Shown here: one piece after another, positions 37,945 to 51,881 of the stretch
Numbering within the stretch: position 1 is the stretch's first letter
Layout: every line of letters starts with the position of its first letter
Assembly: GCA_018340375.1 (NCBI GenBank)
Contig: JAFFJZ010000003.1
Coordinates: forward strand, 3,968,001-4,032,000
Length of the DNA stretch: 64,000 nt
Direction of reading: 5' to 3'
Origin: Gonatopus flavifemur
Lineage: Eukaryota > Arthropoda > Insecta > Hymenoptera > Dryinidae
Program-made: the position numbers and the translations under genes
Notes under the pieces: generated by a model
What the model was told of the DNA's origin: nothing
The model's database searches: none
What the model saw: only the letters and a program-made list of their open reading frames with translations

Positions 37945-38109
37945 TGTTTTTCGGCGAAGCGGCACTAAGCACCAACACAAAGGTGCAAGGCCACGTTAAG
38001 AGGAATCGATTGTTCCTTCCGACAATTCAATGTCGCAAATGAAATTGCTGGCGGATGGTAGCGTTACGAGCATAGAGAACGACTCAGGCGGAGAGAATTG
38101 CCATCACTT

Positions 38110-39251
38110 TTATCACCCGTATCTAAAGCTTCCTTTTAAACAAACTTCTCGTTATTTTGTATGAAATATATTCTATATGAAAAAGAGGAACCTCTTGAAA
38201 ATTATTGTACTGTGAAATTCAATTAATGGCTTCTTCGTTGAATGGAAGGTATTTGAATCAAGAGCTATAATGATGGTATAACGATTCCTTTTTTCATTTA
38301 TTTTCACATTAGGTCGGTTATTGATATTTCTCAGAGGTTCGAGGAACTCTACCGAATAGCACAAGACTGTGCGGATCGAGCTCAGTGTTTGGCGTGATGG
38401 AGGGAATGAAATATGAGAATGAATCAATAGTCGTGTCAATGATACGTGTATCCAGAGGGAAACAAGATATCATTTTCCTACAACAAAGCTAATCTCAAAT
38501 TTCTCCAGAGTAGATAATTGTGAACACTTGTTTTGATTTGGTTGTGTAATTTTATCATCGATATGATAGGCTTTTTACTTTAGTTTATGGCTTGAGAATT
38601 GTTTCCAGATGACTCTGGGGGACTTTTTCAATGAATTTGTATCATTAAAGAACAGAAATGTCATTCTGTTTTGGTTCTGGAACTTCAGCAGTGAGAAATT
38701 TGGGATCTTACCATGTTGTATGAGGTTGAACAACTTATTTTACAATTGAACAGCGAGTTACAGTATTGGCAGGATCCCATGAATAGAACATAAAAAGTAA
38801 CGATGGGAAGGACTAATATTTTCATCTTGAATGAACTCCCGGAGGAAATCATTCATTCTCTTTTGTTGGAATTCATTGTTGACTCTTTGTTTTGAATATT
38901 CTCACAAGAATGCGCAGCCTTGACGTTGGCCAATCCGCGACCTTGAAGTACAATGTAACAAATATGGAAAATTTGTCTTCGTAAGAGCCTGAATAAAAAT
39001 TGATCACTGATTTTCGGGTGGTGCATTCCACACTCCTTTAATCTTTCTTCTCAACATGAAATTAGTATTGGCAAAACAGTGAATCAAATTTGAGCGAAGA
39101 ATGACGTTTGCAGCCAAGATTGTGCTTAGCTAATGTCAATATTTGGTGCGATACCAGACATACCACTTGATAAACAGTGCTTACTTTTGCTCAGAACAAA
39201 AGAATCCTATATGATATGAAAATTAATGTTCTTCTTCTGTTTTGTTTTCAG
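38110..39251. other. Intronic sequence immediately upstream of DIP Ig1 exon
   Basis: AT-rich, no open frame of note; ends in the acceptor at 39250-39251. Confidence 0.7.
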
Positions 39252-39346
39252 ATCCAGATTTCAAAGAAGCAATAGAAAACATCACTGTCCCAGTCGGCAG
39301 AGAAGCGATACTCGAATGTAAAGTTCAAAATCTCGGGGAATATAGG
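39252..39346 (+). CDS. DIP-family Ig protein, exon encoding N-terminal half of Ig domain 1
   Basis: Internal exon, 95 nt: 2 nt finishing a split codon plus 31 codons. A pyrimidine-rich acceptor (tctgttttgttttcag) precedes it and a GTAATA donor follows AGG. With a G from the upstream exon the junction codon is Asp, giving the DPDF start typical of DIP proteins. The exon then shows a TVPVGREA stretch, an N-glycosylation sequon (Asn-Ile-Thr) and the first Ig Cys in LECKV, and ends in GEYR. It enters in phase 1 and leaves in phase 0. In the family this is strands A to C of the membrane-distal V-set domain that binds Dpr partners. I infer the paralogue cannot be named from one domain. The signal-peptide exon is not identified with confidence. 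Confidence 0.92.
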
Positions 39347-42141
39347 GTAATATACAATAATATAATATATATTCAATTTTCATTATTCACTCATCATCTC
39401 ATTCAACCTTCCATTCTCTCACTTATTCATCTGAATATTTAGAATAGTAGATGACATTCTCAAGACTCCAAAGTAAAGTTTTTCCAATGAGAAATGTGCA
39501 GAGAAATTAGTGATTCCAAATAATTCTACCGATTGGTTCGAATGATTTTGTTTTCACAGGATGTAACTTTTGATTTTTGTGATCACGAATCCGTAGCTCA
39601 GGAATTGATCAACTGCACTCAACTTGGGTCATAATAATCTTGGTAATGTAAGAATAGTTCTAATGACATAAAACGTGATTCTCATACATCAATATTGTAA
39701 GAATAATTCATTCAGGATGATTTATCGAATGGACGGACATATTTCACCAATCACAAAGCCAGACATGTCCTTATAAATTATTGCAACTCATGCGAAATTC
39801 GAAACGTTCCCAAAGTTGAGTTTGGGAACTCACAATTCAAGTTTGATAAAAAATTATGTGCCAAACTTATCCGAAACACCTTTAAAAATTGAAATGTAAA
39901 ATTAGCAATTGTTTAATTTCCCCTGGTCGGAAAATTGTGGTAAATGTGGTAAAATGTTCCAACTGCGGAGAAAGATTCTTCAGCTGCACAGGGCGTGATG
40001 CTGAGGATATTGCAATAATTTCTATTATCCTTTATGTTGGGTCTCCCAAGATCTTCAAATGAACTCCAACAATATTGGATAACTCAGACATAACTTCGAT
40101 TCGAGATGGGTGGAATTGGGTCAAAATTTATACATGTTTGAGAATTATTACTTGAATTATGAGCCCTTTATTCGAGCACCCGTGGTGGGTTTAAACACGA
40201 CGGAATTACATCGTGGAGTAGAATTCATTCCACATTGTTCTAGATTAGCTGTGTCGGTATCATCACAAACAATTTTCTATAAACTCAATCCCGCAGCGAC
40301 GGTTACGTCCTGTTCAACCCCTCATAGAGTTAACAGTACACTAGCATCTTTGGTTTGATTTTTGAAATTATACTGATTTGCATTCACCGTGAATAAGCAA
40401 TGAGAATGGAAGTTACAAACGTTGATTGGTTATATCAACAATCAAATATGCATGACTTGTTCTTACCGACCTTCTCCCTATCAATATTTGATGATGAGAT
40501 TGTGATACAGAAAAATCTAGTCCATACTGATAAGTTCCATGCCTAAAGTTGTAAATTGCTGAAAGAGAGCTTGGATTATTAATTAAATTCGTACAGAGAA
40601 TGATATGAAATAATTCTAAAAGATGGATTTTTCATGTAATTATAATTGATCGTACAATAACGATCTTATCAATAACGGAATTATAAATGTATTCTCAATG
40701 CTATACATCTGTTAAAGAAAATACAAGGTTTTTCAAAGGAGCTCATTTTATCTTTCTTCAGAATATCCAGAATTATCCCTTTCAACGTACGAATTAATTA
40801 ATAGAAGTCAAACTGATTAGATCAGAACGAAGACGCTAGTAACACGCTTTAATGACAGGATATTAGGATAATTGAGGTCTTTAGTGGTATTCTCCGAGTA
40901 GTAAAAGCATCGACTCTACGAGCCCCTGAGTGTTCTTTATTTTAGATGGTTAGTACCTGAAACTCCATGCGAATGCGTGTCAGTAATGTTCCTTTTCTTC
41001 TTTTTTTGTCACGATTCTTTATACAGACGTACATATAAACTCCTTCGTTAGAACTCTTAATTTTCTTCTCCTCACATGTTCTGTTCTCACAATGTAGATA
41101 TCTGAAAGAAAGAGTACGAGTTGATATAGGTGCACCATTTGAATATTATGATTCGAAATTCCAGTGTTATAGAATATAATTGACGTAATTTAACCATTGA
41201 TGGAACTTTCATGGAAGAGAAGTTTGAAATTCCCTATGAATGAGTGAATTTGATTCGTCAATTCTTTACGTAATATGCAAATGGATTCGCACTGCGAATT
41301 CGTTAAATTACAGCCTTCCAGCTGATGATTATCTTTTCAACCGATGATAATTATGTTTGTGAATCGATCATTTTTTCATTCGTCATTATTTTATACTGAA
41401 AATTTGAGATTTTTCATCAGAAATATTTGAGAATAGAAGGACTCTATGTTTTTCTAAAATTGAAATCAGTATCGCTCATTACTTTTACGAGTTCCGATTA
41501 GAACTGTGATAAATAACATAAAATGATATTATAATCAGTTATTAATAACATTTTATCTCTGGATGCGAATAATATTCTCATATTATTCTCTTCGGTTCGT
41601 CGATAAGAAACATGAAACTCGTTTGAGAGAAGTGGTACAATGTAAACAGGTTTCGAGATAGAAGGAATTCTCATATTAGTGGAAGATTCGTTAATGCTCA
41701 ACGAGAACTATGGATAATTCGAATGCATGGTTCACGGATCAGTGAATCAAACGGCCTGGAAACGGATTGGGACGAAGATATTTGAGACACCGATGCATTG
41801 TAATCGAATTAAAACGCATACGTGGATCACTCACATACGGACATCCGAGATGATTCCCCAACATTATATGTTCACTTGATCCTTTTTCTTTTGTCTCTCA
41901 TATTCTTCGATATTGTTTGAAAAATATCTTCCAAGAAATAACTTCATCTTCTATATTTCTCAGTTGAACAAATATTTACCCTCCCTTCGATGTAATTGTT
42001 AGGAATTAGATTAAGTTGCAATTTACGATCAACATCGATGCCGAGGATGTTGAATTTCTCTTGAAACGATACATAAATGAAATCACGGAGAGGCAGAGTT
42101 GAAATTATCCGAACTTTACGTATGTACAGAACGAAAGTCTA

Positions 42142-42420
42142 ATGAATTTTATTACAGTTTTTATCAACTTGTTGGGATCGTTTTGTATTGAAGTATCAAC
42201 AGAGGGTCCACGATGTACGGGGAATGCTTGGAGTTACACAGCAAAGAAAGAGGAAAATCGTGAGAAATGGATGCGGTATTGTGAAGAAACGCTTCGAATT
42301 TTCCAATCGAAAATTTTTCGATATGGAATGCGATATTATTCATATGATGGCAGGATCGTTTGGTATCCATTTGAAGATTGCAATTCCCCCCGGTTCTTCT
42401 TGGTATTTTATGATAAATGA
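42142..42420 (+). CDS. Hypothetical small secreted protein (92 residues)
   Basis: Intronless frame inside the large DIP intron. The N-terminus MNFITVFINLLGSFC is a plausible signal peptide. The rest is charged and Tyr/Arg-rich with three more Cys (residues 25, 47, 80), consistent with a secreted product. AATAAA lies at 42586, about 166 nt past the stop. Against it: a second, longer frame (from 42188) overlaps in another register, frames of this length occur by chance here, and no promoter or family is recognisable. Confidence 0.2.
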   Translation: MNFITVFINLLGSFCIEVSTEGPRCTGNAWSYTAKKEENREKWMRYCEETLRIFQSKIFRYGMRYYSYDGRIVWYPFEDCNSPRFFLVFYDK

Positions 42421-43244
42421 AAGATGCCTTAGGATTTGTCGTTTAGATTTTTATTACATTGTTAGAAGATTTTTTCATTTTAGTAGAAAAATGTTTATCA
42501 AATCTGAGAATCGAGTAAACGGAAATCTGATTATAGGAATCATTTTTGGAATCGTAAATTACAAAATGATTTTTCTCATTTCTTTAATAAAAGATGAATG
42601 AAACAAATCAACCCCTCTTCTCGAATCTCAAAGAATTTCATTAATTAAAAAGAAAATTATAGAAACATAGCTACTGATATTCATCAACTCATGATCTGGA
42701 AATAGATTTCATGAAAACCTCATTTTAATTTTCCTTCTCCTATTTTGAATCAATGGAACGAGAATACAGATTTAATTTCACTAACTCAGCTGATTTTTAT
42801 GTAACCGTCGGTTTCATGTTTTATCTGATTCCTTTCCTTATTCATTTACACTCTAAGCATCGTGATACTCGACATTCAATCTTCCCCATACAGATGAACG
42901 TTGTACACTGAAACACACAGATTCAAACACATTGTAATGAAAGGAATATCATTGTAAATTCAGCCACGTTCCCCCGATGTATCTTTTAAAATGAAAGGAG
43001 TTGTAATTGCAATCAACATTTGTACCGTTGCTCTTGTCTTCTCATATATATATATATATATGTGTAACTCATGTAGAACTTTTGGGAAACCCAAGGAACG
43101 AACATCAGATACCCAAGAACCTTTCTAAATAGCTTTCATCCTAATTTATGTTGTTTAAAATCCATGAATAGCATCGGAGATACAAAAGGATTCGCATTGT
43201 ATCTTTTGGAATTTACATTTCTCATTTAATTGGGGAATGAAAAA

Positions 43245-43556
43245 TTAAAAATCGTATTCGATAGAATCATTTGGATCATTAAATGATGGGAAATCGTGAT
43301 CAATATCTGAGGGATTTTTTTTCCACGGCGTAGCAGTGGATAGCAAAAGATTACGTGGAGGGAAAATTGTCAGTCTGGCGACTGAGAGTTCGACACGTAT
43401 CGCCAACGACCAAACTCTACGTAACGACAAATATTCTACCACATCAGCGGTGCGCACGCAATTTACAGCGACCACTGCTGTCGGGTAACGAGTTGACCCG
43501 TTGGAGTGATCCTGGAAAATCCCAATGGGAATTCGTGTGAACGCTACTTCGTGCAT
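43245..43556 (-). other. GC-richer island with 103-codon minus-strand frame
   Basis: Inside the DIP intron. The minus strand is open from 43556 to 43245 and contains a good acceptor (cattgggattttccag then GATCAC at 43511). Two plus-strand frames are also open over the same bases, so the lack of stops mainly reflects higher GC. No product recognised and no clear donor follows. A nested exon or a conserved non-coding element are both possible. Confidence 0.2.
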
Positions 43557-45843
43557 TTTCTTTCATTGCGTGACGAACTGCAAAAAAGAGATTCTATCAT
43601 TCTTTCCTCAACTTTCGTTCATTTTGGAATGTTATTTTCAAAATTCTCTCCTAAAATTCAAACATTTTTATTCAGGATTCGTTATCTCATTATCTGGAGT
43701 TATAAATGTTCGTAATCGAATAACGAAATACTCCGCTGTTCGAGACCCAAAATCTTGCAGTTGATTTTTCAAATGATGTTTTCAATCCCAAAGAGTTGAT
43801 TCGAGAACATGAAGACTGATCGAAGTTTGCGAGTTTGAATTTTTGTTTCCCTTTTATGAACGATTCCAACTTCAAGAATATAAGTTAAAACAATTCTGAA
43901 TACAAGTTTCTAACATCTTAGATCCATTACAGTGTTTCACTGGTTTCATACCTTTGCTATTGCAAAGATGTGGAGGAATCTAACAAGAATTTCGAGAAAT
44001 CAATACCACATCGATTCCGAAATTCTATCCACTTTGCATGAAGAACTATGAGAGCAGTTCTCTCGATCGATTTGACACTTCAATTCTCTAATCGTATTCA
44101 AACTTTGGATATTTCAATCGCGAGATCTTTCATCGAGATAATTTTCTCCGGAATCATGAAATTGATTCAATTCGCAAGGATACATCATAGCGCATCACAT
44201 CGAAGTCACGAAACCTTATGAGATTTGAATGATCGTCAAACAGGTTGTGTGGTTAAATTCATTAACTAATCACTTAGCGTTGGCTTATACGCCCAGGGGT
44301 TCTTCAAATTAGGATGATAACGGTATAGATTCGTACAAGCATGCCGTTAGAAGCTGAAATTCTGTCAGGTGTACGGTTATCTTCCCTGTGTCATGACATT
44401 ACAAGCCTTCCGGCATAGTTTCAGTCCTTATCCGTGGTCTTAATACGTAGTCGGATATATATCATCGACCGATGCACCGCAGGTAAGCATCGATTATCCT
44501 TCTTGAACTCAAACTCCCTTATCCTCTTCGAACATCTATCTCTTCACGGCTTCAACGGTTTATGAAATAAACATCAACACAGGTGTGGAATAAATCCCCC
44601 GTATTTGAATTGAAAATCAAATTTCATTCAATTATCTCCCATAGTCTCTCGACGAGAACATTCACAGATCTCATATTCCAAAGAATTAACAAACCCCCGC
44701 ATAAAATTATAAGAAGAACAAATTCTCCTTCCCCGAATGAAGGGGCGGAGAAAAAAAGAAAACGAATTCCCTCGGATTCGACTTGTCCTCTTGACCCGAT
44801 TCAAGAAACATGGCGAAGAAGAAAAAAATTGTTGAAAGAGCATCGAGTTTCTAAAGTTTTCTTCAAACTCGATCTTTGATGATAGCGCTAATTAATTAAT
44901 TAACCAAAAGATCCTGGCGATAAAATGAAAATGGATATTCGAATGAAGGCAATAACAATTCCAAATACAAGCCACCGGCTGCTTGCCGTACCCCTCAAGA
45001 TGAGTATCTTATTCGGCAACTTTCAATCGTAATTCATTCAGTTGAATCAGCATGAAAGTAAATTTGATGATAATGTCAGTTTCCCTTTCCTCACCCTCAT
45101 GTACCTTTTAATTAGGGAATGAGATGAGAATATCGAAATACTTGACGGAAGTGAAGGAGTGAAGATGAGGGCGAATCTTCGCTATCTTCAAAACATCATC
45201 ATTCATCTCTGTGTTTGCCTTCAATTTGCAAATTCTACTTTAAAGGTAATCTGAAAATCCCCAGTTAGTCCGTCTAGAATTTTAATCTCACCGCTAATGG
45301 ATGGAGAGAGGAAAAAATCATAATCAAGGAAATATACACTGGAAGGCGAGAAAGATTCAATTTGATGGCCACTTTTCTACTCATTTCAATTTCCTTTTTA
45401 TCTCGTTTTTTTGCGCATTCCTATTGAATGGAAATGGAACGAATTCATCCGAGATTTATTCGATAATACACAAGATTGTAGTCTTCCAATTTCATATATT
45501 TAATGTGTATTCAAATTGTATACTAATCTCAGATTATTATGACGAATTGATGATGGTTTATCAAATCTTTTGGAAATTATCGCACGAGTTCACGATTTTT
45601 ACATGATGGAATGTGAACTTATTCTTCCGAAAGGATTTTTTGGAAAAAAAAATAGAAGAAATTTATGTCTTTATGAGTTGGGAATCAGGTGTACTTTGCG
45701 ATATAGATTAAAATTTTCTCAATTATTGAATGAAAAAGCTGTATATTTTATCATAAAATAAACAACTTCCCATTTACGTTCGTTCAAGGGAAACGAATTT
45801 ACGCATTCAATTTTTCTTTTCCTGCTCGAGAATGTTGTACTAA

Positions 45844-45939
45844 AGAGAGAGAGAGAGAGAACATTCTATATTTTTCTGTTAAGTAAGGATTTTTAATATA
45901 AAAAAGGAATTCTTGAAGGACGGGGAGAGAGAGAGAGAG
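45844..45939 (+). repeat. Two (GA)n tracts
   Basis: GA runs at 45844-45861 and 45925-45939. Confidence 0.75.
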
Positions 45940-48733
45940 TTTTATTAAAATTATTTCTTCAATCACGTGATTCGCTTCCAATCGTTGATAATTGGTGCTC
46001 AATCAGGACGAAATAAAATATCATCATTCAATCATATTATAAATAACTCTTTGATGGAATCAATTTTTTGAACTTGATGTCAGAAAAATCACTTGATACA
46101 AGCTCCATCTGAGATGGCTCAGCTTCGACGTAACGCCAAATTGAGAATGGTTCTGGCCTGTGGCGACATCCGATTCCCAGTAATGACACAACTTGTTTCC
46201 AATTGTTAACCAATATTGGTTGAATATATCTTGCCGAGACTTCGTTGCCAGCCTTGCCGCAAACTAGATTCTATTTTCAACATTGGCGGAAGATAGGAAT
46301 TTCCACATGAGTTTATTGATGGCTTCTGTAACTCTAGAGATGTTATCATGAATTTATAGGCCCAGAAATTCCTGAATGAATGGTCCAGGAGGATAAAACA
46401 GGGATTTCAGTAGTACATATCAATGGTTGAGGAGACGGAATATGATTGGGTCTCCATTGGTAGCTTAAAATCTTTTGAAAAGAGTTCCAATCGAAGTAGT
46501 CAGGGGCCAAGTTGAGTGCGAAGAACCATCCCAATGAAGGCAAGGTGGGTAACGGGTTTCTATAAGAAAAGGACGTTCGGGTATTTAGGAAGAAGAAAAG
46601 TAACTGTGGCAGCTGTTCTTTGATGAATATGCGAGTAGGTGCGGAAAGAACTCGACTTTTACGGGATGTTCTTGATACAGCCAACGAAACTGTTTTTGTT
46701 GGATATTAACCCTGATCGAGTAACGTGTAATCTCATGCATCGATCTGTACTACCCTTCAAGAATCTCTATCTTTACTAAAAACGTTTATTATTTTCATAT
46801 TTTTCCATCACATTGATTAACAACGACGAATCGATCTCAATTTCCGAATAAATCATTCAAAATATTCCCATCTTGGAACACAAAAATGTTTACCTTCCAT
46901 ATCGTTGATTTGCGTTCATCTTCAAATTGAAATCCTCTCACAAACCAATTTCACTCCCTTTGTTGTTTCAACTCTTCTTTTATCCATCGACGGAATAATA
47001 AAACATTCAAATACTCCTTGTTACATCTTGATATATAAGGTGAAAATCCTCACTTCTTATTGTCGAAGACCAGCATCATTGACGTATGAAGGGAAACAGA
47101 ATTCCAAAAGCGTTCCACGCCAACAACGTGTACAAAGAAAAAGAAGAAGGTGAAAAAGCATTCAAGTTGTTCAACATCAATTGAAGAAATCGAGGAAAGA
47201 GGATACGATGAAATCCCAAAATCCTACCACCGACGAGAAGAAGAAAAAAATCTGAACACCGCTTAGATGATGAGAACAGGAAAAAACACACTTATCGTTC
47301 GTGAGTTCCACTGAATTACGACTGTGATGGTACATAAAAGGCGGAACTCCAAGAGAGGAAATGAGAAAAAATTTGTTTAGACGTGAGAGCGTACGCACAC
47401 CGAGTTATCCTCATTTTACAGTCCCTCGTATATATTCTCAAGGTACAAACGAGTAGTGATATTCGTGCCCGCAGCACGAATATGCGCGCGTCCCATCTTC
47501 AAAGAACGGAAGATAATGGAATTGCCGTTCCACTGAGTGAACATTTGTCTTGGACAGATACTTTCCGTTCTGTTTTTAATTTCTAAAACGATCAGAAGAA
47601 AAACAAGTTATCCGCCGTATCAAATTATCGTTAAAGTCTACTTGACGGGGCATGGTGTATGTTTCACTTTCATCGTCGAGTAATTGAATTTCCTTTTATT
47701 TGAAAGAGAAAATCTCAAAGTATTCGATTATATTCACAACTCCTCGATAACATATGGTGGTTGAAACTAACTCCTTTCTAATTGAATGGATCATTGATAT
47801 TGATACGCTGGGTTCTAAAGTATACGAATAGAGAAAGAAACGGACGATAAATTCGCGTGGATGATAATTATTTGTCTCCCTACGTACACGTACCGTTACT
47901 ACTTTTGTAACAGAGAGTTGCGCCAACTCAGAAACCAAGCGTTTAATAATCCTCTCGTCTGACAAGTCCATCCGTTATCACTCGAGCACCATGACCGCCA
48001 CGAAAAGCCTGGTTACATCCAACGGAGTCAGACCAAGCAATTTCTCACAAAACTAATTCAAAGATTCATTAAAATGAATCTTACCATTCTATTGGAAATA
48101 TCAACATCCCGTCGAATGATTTATTTGTAATTATTCTCCCCTGAATCAAGCGCAAAAGATTATTCCTTTTGGAATATTCCACTCGTGAAAATTCTTTGGA
48201 TGTCATTTTATGATTTCTTGAAGAAACTTTGTTTCAGACAATCTTCTACGTGATATAATGTATCGGAGAATGTGACGAAATATTCAACTCAACGCTAGTC
48301 ACGATGATACGTAACACGAGTGATAGATTCGACAATACTCGTAACATGTATTCATAGAATGTGAATCATTTATCTTCGTTCCCTTTCCGCTCCCCCTCGA
48401 TCCATTTTGATAGAAATTATTGAACAACATCATCATTATTCAATAGAATATAGAGCGGAGCACGTACATTCTGTGATTATTGATTATTGGAATTCAAACC
48501 TATGCTGTACACACAGACCTGATAATACTGATAATATGTCTCTAGGGATTGCAAATCACCTCTCCCTCCAAACGTTTTGGTCGAAAACTGAATGAGATTA
48601 CTCGGCAAGATGAAAGATTTCATACCGTCGATGTTGGTAATCATATAGGATTCTAAATTCAATGTCGAAGGTTTTGGAACTCTTCATCGGTTGTTTGATT
48701 CGGTTGTTATATTCAAATTCCAAAACAATTGCA

Positions 48734-49210
48734 TGCAGGTATTGCCAAGACTGGAAAAAAACCCAGGCTTGTCCCAAGGTTGGCACATGTGTCAGAAACA
48801 AATCTCCATGAAGAAAAATTGGCCCAATGAATAGTCAGTCATGGTACATTTGTTAATATTTTGGAAATGGTCACTACATTTGGTACAAACTTGGCACGAG
48901 TGTATAAATCGAACGTTCGTTGAGAACAATTGTGCCAATATTGCCCACACGAGTGGCACAATGTTTATAAATATAGACTAAATTTTGATCAAAATTATAA
49001 TTCAACGATAGAATCGAGATTGATTGAAATATCAAAGAACGCAAATATCTGCGAACAAAGAAGCATTGGTGAAAGAATGCTTGGTAAATGAATTGGACCG
49101 GGTCTGGCAAAACAACTGGCCCAAGCTTGTCCTGATTTTATCATTCCCAAGCCTGGGCCAAGTTTGGTGAATCGTTCAAGACAAGTCTCGGCAGGTCTTG
49201 TGCCAGGCTT
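48734..49210. repeat. Dispersed repeat, family C copy 2
   Basis: 477 bp inside the DIP intron. It begins gcaggtattgccaagactgg, contains the shared blocks CAAGCTTGTCCTGAT, CATTCCCAAGCCTGGGC and GTCTCGGCAGGTCTTGTGCC, and ends at the same point as the 12.7 kb copy. It lacks the internal duplication of that copy. Confidence 0.65.
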
Positions 49211-51881
49211 GGTCCATACACACATGGGATGTTTTTCTGACTCTTACAGATAACTGTTTTGAATTCCAGCAAGAATCTCTGGGCTTTATGATAATTCTAG
49301 TATCTATCGCACATTTATTTGATCTAGATATCATCTTCCTTTCCCTTCTGAGCGCGGAAATCGTGTACAAGATCAACCAAGTGAGAAAAAGACCATAAAA
49401 TATCAATTCGACAAGCGGTAAATCAGTTCGAAATATGTCATGTCACACGATACAGGTTTTTTTCTTCCTTCCTTTTCTTTTTCTTCTTCGTCTTTCCAAA
49501 GAATAAGCTTTGGAAAAATCGTAATAATTCTTATGAAGACGCATTTAACGAATCTGAGAAAGAAAAATAGACTTTTTTATACCTTTACTGATATCATAAA
49601 TCCAGTGAGCCATTATTTTATCGATCCTGTCTATGATTTTGAAAGCGTTATAAATGACCCGAACGGTTGTTACAATCCTTTTCCTTGTAACCTAGGTACT
49701 AACTGGACTCTTTTACCTCCTTTTAACTCTCTTCCACCTCGAGTAATTGATTTTTCTCAATGAAATATGTTAATCATATTTTTAGAAATTGTTTTATCGT
49801 TCCCGTATGGGAAACGATGTTGGGGAGATAAATATCGAGACCGCGGGAAAAATATAGACTCTTCTATATGTATGAAAATAGAAAAAGAGGAGGAAAATGA
49901 AAATTAGGGAAAGCCTCGGAAGCTCTTCTTTGTTGTGGAATTTTAGTTTTCTCTCGTGAAGTTTCTATCGCTGGGTGGTATACGTCTAAAACAGCTGTGT
50001 TGTTTTCACAAGTCGCTTGAGAGAGAACGTTCATTTTTCTCTTTTCATAAAGAACGATGTGCCACGTCAATTTCTTTACCTCTTCATCTCCCATTTATAC
50101 GAGTAACTGAAAAAGTAAGCAATATGTGAGAGTGCATAGACGTTCCGTTAGAAAAACAAAATTGTTTTCACCAACGTGAAGAAGGAAGATCGTCGGTTAA
50201 GACGAATGACGAAATTCATGCCTTATTTTCTGAATACGATTTTTTCTTCATTCAGATTATGCTGCTAACGTTGAGGTGTGAGAATGATTGAATAATATTT
50301 TCCAATCCAAATAATTAATCTAAAATTTTGACAGTGAGATTTCATTCTTAAGGCAGCCAGAAGTGAGCCGCGTGATTCTCAACTCTTCCAAATTTAGAGA
50401 GTAAGATACAGCTATTGCGAAAATTGAATTGAAAGGCAACCTGAAATCGAATTCATTATGGAAGAAATAGAAGGATGTTGAGTCGACGTTACATTAATCA
50501 GCACGGTACAGCCGTATTACACTGATGTTGATTGCTGATAAATAAGGAACTAGAATTTGGAGGAGGTAAAGAAGCTGCGAATCGAGTTCAGGGGTTTGAA
50601 CTTGAGATGACATTTTCAACATCCAACTGAAATTCGGAACTTAGATGCCGGGTAACCTTTTGATATCCAGTAAGCCAGCTCTCGAAACAGAATACTAAAT
50701 TCAATGTTTCATTTATAGCTCAACTAGCAATCTCTCCTATAGCAAAGATGAAGAGTGCGGATCTCCTGGAGGTGACAGAGTTGTATTTCTCAGACTTCAG
50801 CAGAAACAATTGTGTCCACTGTATTTAAATTAGCATAAACACTTCGACGGATCGCAGAGGATATTAAATTCTTACTATGCGGAGAATACTGAGTAGAGAA
50901 ACTGTGCCAGCATCGGTGCAAGGATATTCCGATATACCTACACCAGTGGGGAACAACAGGTCAAGGAATTACTCCTTATGCGAGGTGGACAACAATATGT
51001 TCTCAGCAATACAGCATTGAACCACTTAGCAAAATTCTAGAAATTACCAAGCACATTCATAAATCTGACGTATTAAAATTTTGTACAAGTTTTTTTTACT
51101 TTATCATGCTCATACATTCGGATAAAGTTAACGAGTTTTCGTCCAAGTTATTTTTCGTCTCGTGTAGTTTTTTATACACGTTCTCCTTCCTCTTTCTTTT
51201 CTTTCATGCTGTCTTCCAAGGTAACAAGAACAAGAACAAGAATGGGAATTCGAATGATAAATATGTCACTTATGTAAACTTTTGCGTATACAGAAACGAT
51301 GTCCTACTTCTTTTCCAACAGAATAACAAGTATTCGAACGCGACTACGGAATTTTTTTTTCTCTGTAAAACATATTGTTTGTTTTTGTTATTCCAAATGT
51401 TTTTGTGTCTTTGGAAATGACATATTTTCTTTTGAAATTTCATCGAAGTTTTCTTCATGATCCTGTTGGTTAGGTGAACAGAAAATTCTGAAGATCGATT
51501 TCTCTATAGTTTGATGAAATATTTTTTATAGCATAGGTTGATATCGATTGTTGACTCTGGTTGATATATCAATATCAATCGGAAAAATTCCAAGTGAAAA
51601 ATTCTATCGACGAAAGTTTGATTGTATTCCACGAGGAGTTAATTTTGAAACATCAAATGTGCGCATAAATACATAAAGGAGGGATGAAAATGATCCATCG
51701 ATATCAATTTTGGAAGTCATTAGAGGTATAAAAAGCAAATATAATTTGAACATTTTTTTCTCTTCATTCTATTTTTGAAGAACGTGTCGCATGAAAAATT
51801 CAATCTTTGAAAGAAGGATCGCAACGACCGCGTAGCTAATGAGAAAATGATACGTTGAGATAAGTTGTAACGTGTATTAGT

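Noticed and set aside
42188..42601. 137-codon plus-strand frame
   Set aside because: Starts at a non-ATG codon, has no recognisable domain, overlaps another frame, and its length is within chance expectation.
44583..44879. 98-codon plus-strand frame with a basic KKRKR stretch
   Set aside because: Begins at GTG after a mediocre acceptor; no domain; basic stretch comes from an A-rich run.
46346..46684. 112-codon minus-strand frame
   Set aside because: Non-ATG start, no motif; considered as a retroelement relic but no reverse transcriptase or transposase signature seen.
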